The position numbers were made by a program, and so were the translations under genes. The notes beneath the pieces are model-generated. The model made no database searches, was not told the DNA's origin, and saw only the letters and a program-made list of their open reading frames with translations. Below are positions 1 through 5,867 of a stretch of DNA of 9,070 bases, piece by piece; position 1 is the first letter of the stretch; every line of letters starts with the position of its first letter. This DNA is from Micrococcales bacterium. GTDB taxonomy: Bacteria > Actinomycetota > Actinomycetes > S36-B12 > UBA10799. The DNA lies in NCBI GenBank assembly GCA_023252115.1, contig JAHEXM010000051.1, positions 1 through 9,070 on the forward strand. The letters run 5' to 3'.

Positions 1-440
1 ATGGCGACAACTGCGATCGCAATGGCCCACTGCGCAGTCGAACCGTCGTTTGCTCCAGCACTAGGACGCGCGAACGTTACGAAAACCGCAATGCCAACGG
101 TGACGACAATCGCGCCCAACCAGTCGCTTAGGGAAATGTGCGTCTTACTAATCCATCGGGCGAATGGCAGAATGAACACAAGTTGAGTGACGAAAATGAC
201 TTGGATAACGGAGAGCTGACCAAATCCCAACGAGGCAACGTGAAACGCATAACCAACAATCATCAAAAGGAAGCCCACCAGAAACAACGGCTTCTTGAGA
301 GTCCGCAGCAGTGCGCTTGTTTCACTGGTACCCGGCTTGCCAGAGGTACTTGCCGCCTTGTGTTGCAAAACATTGCTTAGTGCCTCGATTGCCGCCGCGA
401 TCAAGACGAGGACGACTGCCAGAATCTGCGTCGCGTTCAC
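1..440 (-). CDS. DMT-superfamily permease (EamA-like), C-terminus beyond the window
   Basis: This gene reads leftwards and is cut by the window edge after 146 codons. The N-terminus (residues about 5-25, hydrophobic, with EALSNVLQHKAA) and the segments LFLVGFLLMIVGYAFHVASL, LSVIQVIFVTQLVFILPFA and LGAIVVTVGIAVFVTF form four membrane helices, with a fifth beginning at the edge. Full DMT permeases usually have about ten helices and 280-320 residues, so roughly half is visible. The pattern 'VLQ.KA...', then 'GY..H.A.LG.G.LSVIQ', is typical of actinobacterial drug/metabolite transporter permeases of unknown substrate. I chose the GTG at 438-440 because the first helix starts directly after it. 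A weak AAGAAT lies 6 nt upstream. The gene lies 93 nt after the TDT transporter on the same strand, so co-transcription is possible. The transported molecule cannot be told from sequence. Confidence 0.8.
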   Translation of the reverse strand, partial: MNATQILAVVLVLIAAAIEALSNVLQHKAASTSGKPGTSETSALLRTLKKPLFLVGFLLMIVGYAFHVASLGFGQLSVIQVIFVTQLVFILPFARWISKTHISLSDWLGAIVVTVGIAVFVTFARPSAGANDGSTAQWAIAIAVVA

Positions 441-533
441 GAAATCATTCTTGCGTGTCAGGGCCCGACGAGTAATGCCTGAATATCTGTCGGTACGCCG
501 AATGAGGAGCAGTTGGAGCGGGACCAGTTGCAG

Positions 534-1685
534 TTAGTTCTCGGTTGCCGCGGCCGCTGCAAGCGCTGGCGGCAAAAACAGACGCCCACGAAAGCCGTGC
601 CGGAAAGTTCGAATCGAGACCGTCACCCAGGCGATCAATAGTCCAAAGAAGAAGACCACTGCCAGGTAACGGAAGAAGTCTGATTCGCTACGCAAAGCTA
701 AGGCGCTCGTCGCCGTCACGCAGGTGCCAACTGGGAACGTGAACGACCACCAAGTTAAACCAAACGGAAGTCTCTGGCGCGCAACGTGAATAGTAATTGC
801 GCCAGCAAGGACCGCCCAAAATACTGCAAAACCCCACGTCGGAATCCCGTAGAGCAAACCGAATGCCAACATCTCATCATCGAATGGCCCGGGCAGGTTG
901 TTCACCACTGCCCCACTGAGATTGTTTGCAGCCGTGATCGATTGGCCCAGCGGACCAAGAACGATCCAAAGTGTCGGCACCAGCAACACCGGCAGCATTG
1001 GATGAAAAACCATGCGAGCCCAGATCAGTGTGATCACAATGATGCTCGTCACCAGACTCACACCGAACATTGCGTAACAGAACATCACCATGGTGAGTTG
1101 AGCCTGGCCCGCTGGCAGATGAGCAACCAAAACCGCCCCGGCGTTTGCCGCAACCATTGGCGGCACTAGCGGCATGAGCCATCCACCAAAGGCGCCATCC
1201 GCCTTCGCCTGGCCGCGGGTAAACATGACGTACGGAATAGTGACCGCACAGATGAGGCCAGAAATAGTCCCGATCGGCCACAAGATCCAGTCGACCACAA
1301 CAGCCGCTTGCACACCGATCAGATCTTTGCCGAGCAACATGGTCCCCAAACCGACGGTCAGGATCGCCATGGGCGGAGCGCCGTAAAACTGCGCCAAGAT
1401 CGGGTCGTCTATGTACTTGAGTGCAGTAGACCGATACTTCGTCCAGTGAATTGCCCAGGCGATGAGCAAGGCGACCAGCAACACCGCTGAGATGACCCAC
1501 ATGATCAAACCGAAGTTGTGCAGGCCCGGAATACGCACAGGCAGTGTGGCCGCGGCGGTCGCCACGATGCCGGTGCCCATAACCACGGCAAACCAGTTCG
1601 GGCCAAGATTCGCGAACACCAGACCGGGACGCTCCAAATCCCCCAGAAATTTTCCTTCGTCAGACTCTTTGGTGTTCTGTGCCAT
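534..1685 (-). CDS. TDT-family transporter (TehA/SLAC1/Ssu1-like)
   Basis: This is a 383-residue inner-membrane protein with about ten hydrophobic helices, the normal size for the tellurite-resistance/dicarboxylate transporter (TDT) family. Family marks seen are NWFAVVMGTGIV (residues 30-41), PPMVAAN (175-181), LGPLGQS (243-249) and WWSFTFPVGT (312-321). The short soluble tail rich in alanine ends in TEN. Known relatives include TehA (tellurite resistance, anion channel fold), Mae1 (malate) and Ssu1 (sulfite efflux); the sequence does not decide between these substrates. The start is uncertain: I prefer the ATG at 1683-1685, as 19 codons upstream to a GTG at 1742 would add a polar, arginine-rich leader unlike the family. 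A CATACT box lies 6 nt before this ATG and no Shine-Dalgarno is present, which suits a leaderless message. It is divergent from the lipoprotein gene at 1776 and precedes the DMT permease. Confidence 0.9.
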   Translation of the reverse strand: MAQNTKESDEGKFLGDLERPGLVFANLGPNWFAVVMGTGIVATAAATLPVRIPGLHNFGLIMWVISAVLLVALLIAWAIHWTKYRSTALKYIDDPILAQFYGAPPMAILTVGLGTMLLGKDLIGVQAAVVVDWILWPIGTISGLICAVTIPYVMFTRGQAKADGAFGGWLMPLVPPMVAANAGAVLVAHLPAGQAQLTMVMFCYAMFGVSLVTSIIVITLIWARMVFHPMLPVLLVPTLWIVLGPLGQSITAANNLSGAVVNNLPGPFDDEMLAFGLLYGIPTWGFAVFWAVLAGAITIHVARQRLPFGLTWWSFTFPVGTCVTATSALALRSESDFFRYLAVVFFFGLLIAWVTVSIRTFRHGFRGRLFLPPALAAAAATEN

Positions 1686-1691
1686 GGCACG

Positions 1692-1697
1692 AGTATG
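1692..1697 (-). promoter_or_regulatory. Possible -10 box of the TDT gene (leaderless)
   Basis: CATACT on the minus strand matches four of six positions of TATAAT and sits 6 nt before the preferred ATG. No convincing -35 is seen. It is supported mainly because other first genes in this window show the same spacing. Confidence 0.3.
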
Positions 1698-1763
1698 GCG
1701 AGTGTGCTCAGGTATTCGCGTCCGTTCGGCGGCCACGACCACGGGTTTCTGGTCGGCTATGAC

Positions 1764-1769
1764 TAGCCT
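1764..1769 (+). promoter_or_regulatory. Possible -10 box (TAGCCT) of the lipase lipoprotein gene
   Basis: TAGCCT fits the actinobacterial TANNNT -10 pattern and lies 6 nt before the ATG at 1776, where no Shine-Dalgarno exists. The identical hexamer occurs at the same distance before plsC at 5108. No clear -35 box is visible. Confidence 0.4.
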
Positions 1770-1775
1770 TCATGA

Positions 1776-2846
1776 ATGAAGTCCAGATTCCGCTTCACAG
1801 CGGCCGCGATCTCGCTCGTGGTGGCATTAACCGTTGCTGGCTGCGGCGGCTCGACACCCTCCTCCACACCACCACCATCGTCCAGCTCGCACGCGGTCGT
1901 TGTGGTGAGTGGATTCGCTGCGCAGAGCCCGTTCACCACTCCCACCCAAGGGTGCGGCAAAGGACAAGCGGCTGGAATCAGCGATACAGGACTTCGCGAC
2001 TCGTTACTAAAATCGGGATACCCCGTTTACACATCGCCAGCGCAGGTTGGGCCTGGCCAGATCACCGACTACGCGGGATTTGGCCCGTTTTCGGAATGTC
2101 CGCCCGCGCTGCCGGAATCGATGACTGTCAACGCTCTACAGCCGATCGATGCTGGCGGTCAACGGCTGAGTAATTTCATCAATTACCTGAACTCGCAGTA
2201 CCACGTGTCTTCGGTTGACATCGTTGCCCATTCAATGGGCGGCCTGTTTTCGCGATCCGCAATCAAGGTTTTGAAGGACACGAGTTCGCCCGTTGCCGTC
2301 ACCTCACTCACGACACTTGGAACTCCGTGGGAAGGATCGTTCGCTGCCGACATAGCAACCGGCGGCCTTCCTGCTTCATCGTGCGGGGGACAAACGGCAT
2401 GCAAGAACGTGGTCAAGACGGTTAAAGACATCACGAAATCAGGAAAGGTCGCTGCACCAGAACAGCTGACAAAGCAGTTTCTGGATGGGACCGATGGAAA
2501 GTCTGGCTGGAACGCTGCACAAGGCAACGCTCTCGAGGGCATTCCAGTGACGTTGTTTGCTGGCAATTTATTGACGCTTAACGGTGGCAATCCGAATGCA
2601 TGGCCAAACGACGGTTTGATTCAACTCACCAGCGCACTGGCAACTGGGGTCTCAAATACCGTTCTACCTCAACGCACGTGCTTCACTCGACCCGATGTTC
2701 ACAGCGCATTTTTTACTGACGCGCTGAAACTGAATATCGATCAGGCTCTGACTTGGGACCCCGATGTTCTGCAGGGCGTCAGCGCAGCTCTCGCGACAAC
2801 GGCCAACACCGCCTCAACCCAGCCGAACCGATTCGGTTGCCCGTAA
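1776..2846 (+). CDS. Secreted lipoprotein, alpha/beta-hydrolase (lipase/esterase) fold
   Basis: The 356-residue protein begins with a lipoprotein signal: basic MKSRFRF, a hydrophobic stretch, then lipobox VAGC with Cys23 as the lipidation site. A Ser/Pro-rich linker (about 24-38) follows. The mature part starts with beta-strand HAVVVVSGFAAQ, the usual oxyanion-loop region. AHSMGG (151-156) is the nucleophile elbow with Ser153; Ala replaces the more usual first Gly. PNDGLIQLTSA supplies the likely acid Asp279, and DVHSAFF the likely base His309, giving a complete triad in the right order. The order resembles class-2 lipases and PGAP1-like hydrolases. Six cysteines after the lipobox (60, 108, 203, 209, 302, 355) could form disulfides outside the membrane. 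The likely role is hydrolysis of extracellular lipid or ester substrates at the cell surface; the substrate is unknown. Its stop lies 8 nt from that of the convergent crotonase gene. Confidence 0.88.
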   Translation: MKSRFRFTAAAISLVVALTVAGCGGSTPSSTPPPSSSSHAVVVVSGFAAQSPFTTPTQGCGKGQAAGISDTGLRDSLLKSGYPVYTSPAQVGPGQITDYAGFGPFSECPPALPESMTVNALQPIDAGGQRLSNFINYLNSQYHVSSVDIVAHSMGGLFSRSAIKVLKDTSSPVAVTSLTTLGTPWEGSFAADIATGGLPASSCGGQTACKNVVKTVKDITKSGKVAAPEQLTKQFLDGTDGKSGWNAAQGNALEGIPVTLFAGNLLTLNGGNPNAWPNDGLIQLTSALATGVSNTVLPQRTCFTRPDVHSAFFTDALKLNIDQALTWDPDVLQGVSAALATTANTASTQPNRFGCP

Positions 2847-2854
2847 CTGGTAGA

Positions 2855-3529
2855 TCAGCTGTAGAACTTGGCAATCACGTCGGCGCGAGCACTCAACTTT
2901 GTCTGGGCATAGGCCTCTGCTGGTCGCGCTCCGAGCGCTGCCGCGCGAGCATGCGCCGCAGCAACAACCGCGTCGCGGTCGCCATCGACCAGCTCGTCAA
3001 AGAAACCCAGCTTCAATGCGCCCTCGGGGTCGGTGATTTCGCCCAGTGATGCGATCTCGGCTGCTGCCCCAGTCATTCGATACTGCGACATTGCGATTGC
3101 CGCGTCAGGCAAGGCAATTCCGATCGGCACTTCGCTATAGCCAATCTTGTACTTGCCCGCACGCCCAATGTGGTAATCGCCAGTCACCAATATGACTGCA
3201 CCACCCGCCATGGCATGACCTGTGCATGCCACGACGATCGGCTTGGGGCAGGTGAAGAGCGCACCAAACAGCTGGCCCGCCGCCTGAATAATGGCTTGGG
3301 CAGCCTCGGGGCCCTTTTGTACTTCGTTGAGGTCAAGACCAGCCGACAGACATTTCTGGTTGCCCGCGAGCACAATCGCCGAAGCCGACGCATCATCTTG
3401 GGCTACGACAATGGCTTCACTTAACTGGGAAACCAGCACATAGCTCAAAGCATTTACGGCCCCATCGTCCACATGCAGAATGGCCACGCCCTCGCGCATT
3501 TCAACGTTAATCGGGTTTTCGGATGCCAT
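2855..3529 (-). CDS. Crotonase-fold protein (enoyl-CoA hydratase/isomerase family)
   Basis: This is a 224-residue protein, short for the family (usually about 255-290). Crotonase marks are CLSAGLDL (60-67) and GHAMAGG (104-110), which supply the two oxyanion-hole amides that hold the CoA thioester, and YSEVPIG (131-137). By alignment with rat mitochondrial hydratase, Glu164 corresponds to Glu133 here, but the Glu144 position falls on Val112 (GGAVILV instead of GGCELAM). Ordinary hydration of enoyl-CoA is therefore doubtful; an isomerase, hydrolase or other crotonase chemistry is more likely. The C-terminal helices after about 185 are Ala-rich and close with KFYS. The ATG has a good Shine-Dalgarno (AGGAGA, 8 nt upstream). 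It follows the MpaB-like oxygenase gene by 16 nt on the same strand, so the two form an operon and may act on related lipid substrates. Confidence 0.88.
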   Translation of the reverse strand: MASENPINVEMREGVAILHVDDGAVNALSYVLVSQLSEAIVVAQDDASASAIVLAGNQKCLSAGLDLNEVQKGPEAAQAIIQAAGQLFGALFTCPKPIVVACTGHAMAGGAVILVTGDYHIGRAGKYKIGYSEVPIGIALPDAAIAMSQYRMTGAAAEIASLGEITDPEGALKLGFFDELVDGDRDAVVAAAHARAAALGARPAEAYAQTKLSARADVIAKFYS

Positions 3530-3537
3530 TCGTTTCT

Positions 3538-3543
3538 TCTCCT
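3538..3543 (-). promoter_or_regulatory. Ribosome binding site of the crotonase gene
   Basis: AGGAGA on the minus strand, 8 nt before the ATG and inside the 16-nt gap after the oxygenase stop codon. It fixes the start and shows that this internal operon gene uses Shine-Dalgarno initiation, unlike the leading gene. Confidence 0.75.
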
Positions 3544-3545
3544 AG

Positions 3546-4766
3546 CTATCGACTAGACGGGTGCCCTGCCGCTTGGTCAACAAGGTCGTGGCTTACCCCA
3601 AGCGACTCTGCAGTTTCGGAAAGCACAAAATCAACTTCGGCGAGATTCTTGCGCATTTGGCGCTCTTGAAGCGCGGGCACGCGAGCAGTGATTCGGGATG
3701 AGATTCCCATGACTGGCTTAGTCAAGAATGGCAAGTGCTTCCAGCGGGTGTCCTCGATGCCCAAGCCGTCGGCGATCTCGTCGCCGACGAAGTTGCGAGC
3801 CAGGCCATGCAGTAATTGCCTGCCGTTTCGTCGCCCGACAATGCCAAGAAGCCCACTTGCATTCTCAAGGTCCATCGCCAGCACATCATCAAGCAGCGCA
3901 GTTACAAAGTCGCGACAGTACTGGTCGGGCGGCGGGGCAACTATGTGCTGCAAATCCTCGAGCCTCTCGGCCTCTGCCTGGTTAGTGGTCAGCACTTGGT
4001 CCTCGACGCCGATGAGATAACCCATGTAGCGCCACATGGCATACATGCCAGCAATTTCCGCTGCGTTGAAATGGACGCCGAGCCGTTGCATTGCGCGTAT
4101 CGGCAACATGCTGAATTCGACGACCGTAAATGCAAGGTCTGCTTGGTTAATAGGAATACCGAGATCGTCGACGTCCCATTCGATGTGCTCGAGAATGTGA
4201 CGACGGACAAAGGCATGGATCATGCGGACTCGCACGGTGCGCGCGAAACCCACACCGTCGCGATGCAGCCCACCCGGTCGCGCCGTCGCGAAGACCCACA
4301 TCGAAGTTTCCAATGCGCGAAGCTTGGCTTGGTCGCGAAAGCGCATGGTTACCGCGAGCGGTGCTGTCGCGGCCGCATTGCTATAACCACTCACCAGTGA
4401 AGCCGTACCAAGTGCGATTCCCGCTTCGCGTGCGTGACGGCTATACGCGGCGGCGCCAAGGTCAATCTGTTCCATGTCTGCCCAAAACGGCACTTCCTCA
4501 ACTTGTGCCATAAGGGCCCTGAGTGAATCTGGCGCATCATCGGGCACGACGCCGGTCGAGATGGCTTCATCCAGCATCTGCAACCCACGACCTTTGCCTA
4601 TTTTCTGGCAATCGATGGCGAATGCATCCGCCAGTGGATCACCCATACGCAGTGCCAGCACATATTGATTCACGCGCTCGCCGTGCCTCGCCAAAGCTGC
4701 ATCAACGTTGCGCACGCGGCCAAGGGTGGGCGCCGTCAGCGCAACGGGCTCATCGAGTTGGGTCAC
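3546..4766 (-). CDS. MpaB/Lcp-like oxygenase (DUF2236 family)
   Basis: The 406-residue protein carries the DUF2236 domain shared by fungal MpaB oxygenase and the bacterial rubber oxygenase Lcp, a b-type haem enzyme. The core runs from about 90 to 260: FWADMEQIDLGA, RALETSMWVFATARPGG, FARTVRVRMIHAFVRRHI, GIPINQADLAFTVVEFSM and MWRYMGYLIGVED. His184 in RVRMIHAFVRR matches the haem-ligand His198 of Lcp from strain K30. Counting back the same distances gives Arg150 and Thr154 at the places of Arg164 and Thr168, while the Lcp Lys167 position is Glu153. The likely role is oxidative cleavage or oxygenation of an isoprenoid or lipid; the substrate is unknown. There is no signal peptide, so it is probably cytosolic. 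The start is GTG at 4764-4766, with no Shine-Dalgarno but TACTTT 7 nt upstream, as for a leaderless message. A crotonase gene follows 16 nt downstream. Confidence 0.87.
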   Translation of the reverse strand: MTQLDEPVALTAPTLGRVRNVDAALARHGERVNQYVLALRMGDPLADAFAIDCQKIGKGRGLQMLDEAISTGVVPDDAPDSLRALMAQVEEVPFWADMEQIDLGAAAYSRHAREAGIALGTASLVSGYSNAAATAPLAVTMRFRDQAKLRALETSMWVFATARPGGLHRDGVGFARTVRVRMIHAFVRRHILEHIEWDVDDLGIPINQADLAFTVVEFSMLPIRAMQRLGVHFNAAEIAGMYAMWRYMGYLIGVEDQVLTTNQAEAERLEDLQHIVAPPPDQYCRDFVTALLDDVLAMDLENASGLLGIVGRRNGRQLLHGLARNFVGDEIADGLGIEDTRWKHLPFLTKPVMGISSRITARVPALQERQMRKNLAEVDFVLSETAESLGVSHDLVDQAAGHPSSR

Positions 4767-4773
4767 CTGTCAA

Positions 4774-4779
4774 AAAGTA
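4774..4779 (-). promoter_or_regulatory. -10 box (TACTTT) of the oxygenase-crotonase operon
   Basis: TACTTT fits TANNNT and ends 7 nt before the GTG start, so transcription would begin at or next to the start codon. A TTGAGA lies 23 nt further upstream, too far for a normal -35. Confidence 0.5.
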
Positions 4780-4870
4780 GCGACGAATGAGCGCTCGAGC
4801 ATTCTCAAGTCGGCACCTGGGTGAACCAAGGCACGGCTACTATCGCTCCCGGATTGGCTTGGAGCTGTCC

Positions 4871-4876
4871 TAGGAT
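4871..4876 (+). promoter_or_regulatory. -10 box or ribosome site (TAGGAT) before the 59-aa gene
   Basis: TAGGAT can be read two ways: as a TANNNT -10 box 6 nt before the ATG (leaderless), or as a Shine-Dalgarno core AGGA 7 nt before it. Either reading supports the ATG at 4883. A further TANNNT match, TACTAT, is at 4838-4843 and would give a transcript with a leader of a few tens of bases that includes the AGGA. Confidence 0.45.
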
Positions 4877-4882
4877 CAGGGC

Positions 4883-5062
4883 ATGCAGTTGAACTTCTCG
4901 CTGGGCCAGACGGCTGTCGGTATTGCTGCGCGCGCCCTATCCCAAGTCGGCGACACCGCCACTGACGTTGTTCGCCCGTTGATCCAGATCACGATCATCG
5001 TTGTCAATGACGGTTATATCGGAGACCCAAAGGACGAAGACTCGATCGAGTTGACGGACTAA
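4883..5062 (+). CDS. Small protein of 59 residues, function unknown
   Basis: The reading frame runs from ATG to TAA and encodes MQLNFSLGQTAVGIAARALS, then an acidic tail ending DPKDEDSIELTD. It is preceded by TAGGAT, which supplies either an AGGA ribosome site or a -10 box at correct distance. A hydrophobic beta-like or short helical stretch (PLIQITIIVVNDGYIG, 32-47) follows an amphipathic segment (9-31) that includes GDTATDVV; there is no cleavable signal peptide and the stretch is short for a membrane helix. I do not recognise a family. It lies 116 nt from the divergent oxygenase gene and 45 nt before plsC on the same strand, so the two may share a message. Support for coding comes from the start signals, the balanced composition and the otherwise empty gap of 341 bp. 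Confidence 0.6.
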   Translation: MQLNFSLGQTAVGIAARALSQVGDTATDVVRPLIQITIIVVNDGYIGDPKDEDSIELTD

Positions 5063-5067
5063 CACGG

Positions 5068-5090
5068 TGCTCCGAAGTGCCTGCGGAGCA
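5068..5090 (+). other. Hairpin between the small gene and plsC
   Basis: TGCTCCG and CGGAGCA form a perfect 7-bp stem with a 9-nt loop, starting 5 nt after the small gene's stop. No T-run follows, so it is not a typical intrinsic terminator. It could slow or end transcription, protect the upstream message, or bind a regulator. Confidence 0.45.
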
Positions 5091-5095
5091 GCAGG

Positions 5096-5101
5096 TAGCC
5101 T
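5096..5101 (+). promoter_or_regulatory. Possible -10 box (TAGCCT) of plsC
   Basis: TAGCCT lies 6 nt before the plsC ATG, where no good Shine-Dalgarno is seen. The same hexamer at the same distance precedes the lipoprotein gene at 1776. It would give plsC its own leaderless transcript downstream of the hairpin. Confidence 0.4.
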
Positions 5102-5107
5102 CTAAAG

Positions 5108-5857
5108 ATGCGTCAAATTGGCTCCTTGCTCTTCTGGACCTTCGTCGTCTTGAGTTCAGCGCTGCTGTTTCCAGTCGCTCTGCTGATCTGGGCCTGCACC
5201 GCTCCTTTCGATCAAAAACGAACTGCCTTGCATCGCTTCACCTGCTTTTGGGGTTCTATCTACACCTGGACCAACCCTGCCTGGAATGTCACGATCTCTG
5301 GTCGGGAACGGATCGAGCCCGGCCGCACATATGTATTGGTTGCCAATCACCTGTCGTTGCTTGACATTTTGGTGATGTTCCGATTGTTCCGTGATTTCAA
5401 ATGGGTGTCGAAGGCTGAGATCTTTAAGGTTCCCGCCGTTGGATGGAATATGAGTCTCAACCGTTACATCCCGCTGAAGCGAGGCAATCGGGAAAGCATC
5501 AAGGAAATGATGTCCGCGTGCGAGACAACCCTCGGCCGTGGATCGTCGATCATGATGTTTCCCGAGGGCACCCGTTCGAAAACCGGCGAATTGCGCGACT
5601 TCAAACCCGGTGCGTTTGAGTTGGCGCGCAAGACGGAGACCGCAGTCGTGCCTCTCGTTATTCGCGGAACGCACGATGCACTTCCCAAGCACGGCTTTGT
5701 TCTGCGCGGGCGTCACTCGATTTCGGTAACTGTCTTGCCAGAGGTTCCGGTTAACACTGTGGAATCGATGACGACTACCGAACTCACGGCATACGTTCGT
5801 GATTTGATCGCGACCGAGATCCAGTCGCAGGAACTAACTGTTGCGGAGCAGCACTAG
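5108..5857 (+). CDS. plsC: 1-acyl-sn-glycerol-3-phosphate acyltransferase (PlsC-like)
   Basis: The 249-residue enzyme belongs to the PlsC acyltransferase family, which adds the second acyl chain to lysophosphatidic acid to make phosphatidic acid at the inner membrane. A hydrophobic N-terminal anchor covers residues 6-30. Motif I is NHLSLLD (80-86), giving the catalytic pair His81/Asp86; Leu replaces the common Gln or Ser after His. NRYIPLKRGN (118-127) is the motif II region, FPEGTRS (151-157) is motif III, which binds the phosphate of the acceptor, and VVPLVIRGT (180-188) is motif IV. Length and motif spacing are normal. Actinobacteria often carry several homologues, so another glycerolipid acceptor is possible. 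A small gene precedes it by 45 nt, and its stop lies 10 nt from that of the convergent helical protein gene. The ATG lacks a clear ribosome site. Confidence 0.9.
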   Translation: MRQIGSLLFWTFVVLSSALLFPVALLIWACTAPFDQKRTALHRFTCFWGSIYTWTNPAWNVTISGRERIEPGRTYVLVANHLSLLDILVMFRLFRDFKWVSKAEIFKVPAVGWNMSLNRYIPLKRGNRESIKEMMSACETTLGRGSSIMMFPEGTRSKTGELRDFKPGAFELARKTETAVVPLVIRGTHDALPKHGFVLRGRHSISVTVLPEVPVNTVESMTTTELTAYVRDLIATEIQSQELTVAEQH

Positions 5858-5867
5858 CGCCGTCGCC

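Noticed and set aside
441..533. The TDT and DMT genes share a frame, with 31 open codons between the TDT stop and the DMT start, suggesting a readthrough fusion.
   Set aside because: A stretch this short is often free of stops by chance, both proteins look complete at this junction, and the linker (many Arg and Leu) resembles no domain.
1..537. Overlapping plus-strand open frames in the first 540 bases.
   Set aside because: They are antisense to the DMT permease frame, have odd composition (Arg/Thr/Pro-rich) and no start signals.
786..1779. Plus-strand frames of up to 127 codons opposite the TDT gene, and a 207-codon minus-strand frame.
   Set aside because: The TDT frame carries clear family motifs over its whole length; the others are rich in His, Arg, Gln or Cys and show no motif.
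1772..2173. A 133-codon frame overlapping the start of the lipase gene.
   Set aside because: It is Arg/Trp-rich and overlaps the signal peptide and catalytic domain of the well-supported lipoprotein in another frame.
5156..5716. A 186-codon minus-strand frame opposite plsC.
   Set aside because: It lies inside a gene with all PlsC motifs in order and has no recognisable domain or start signal.
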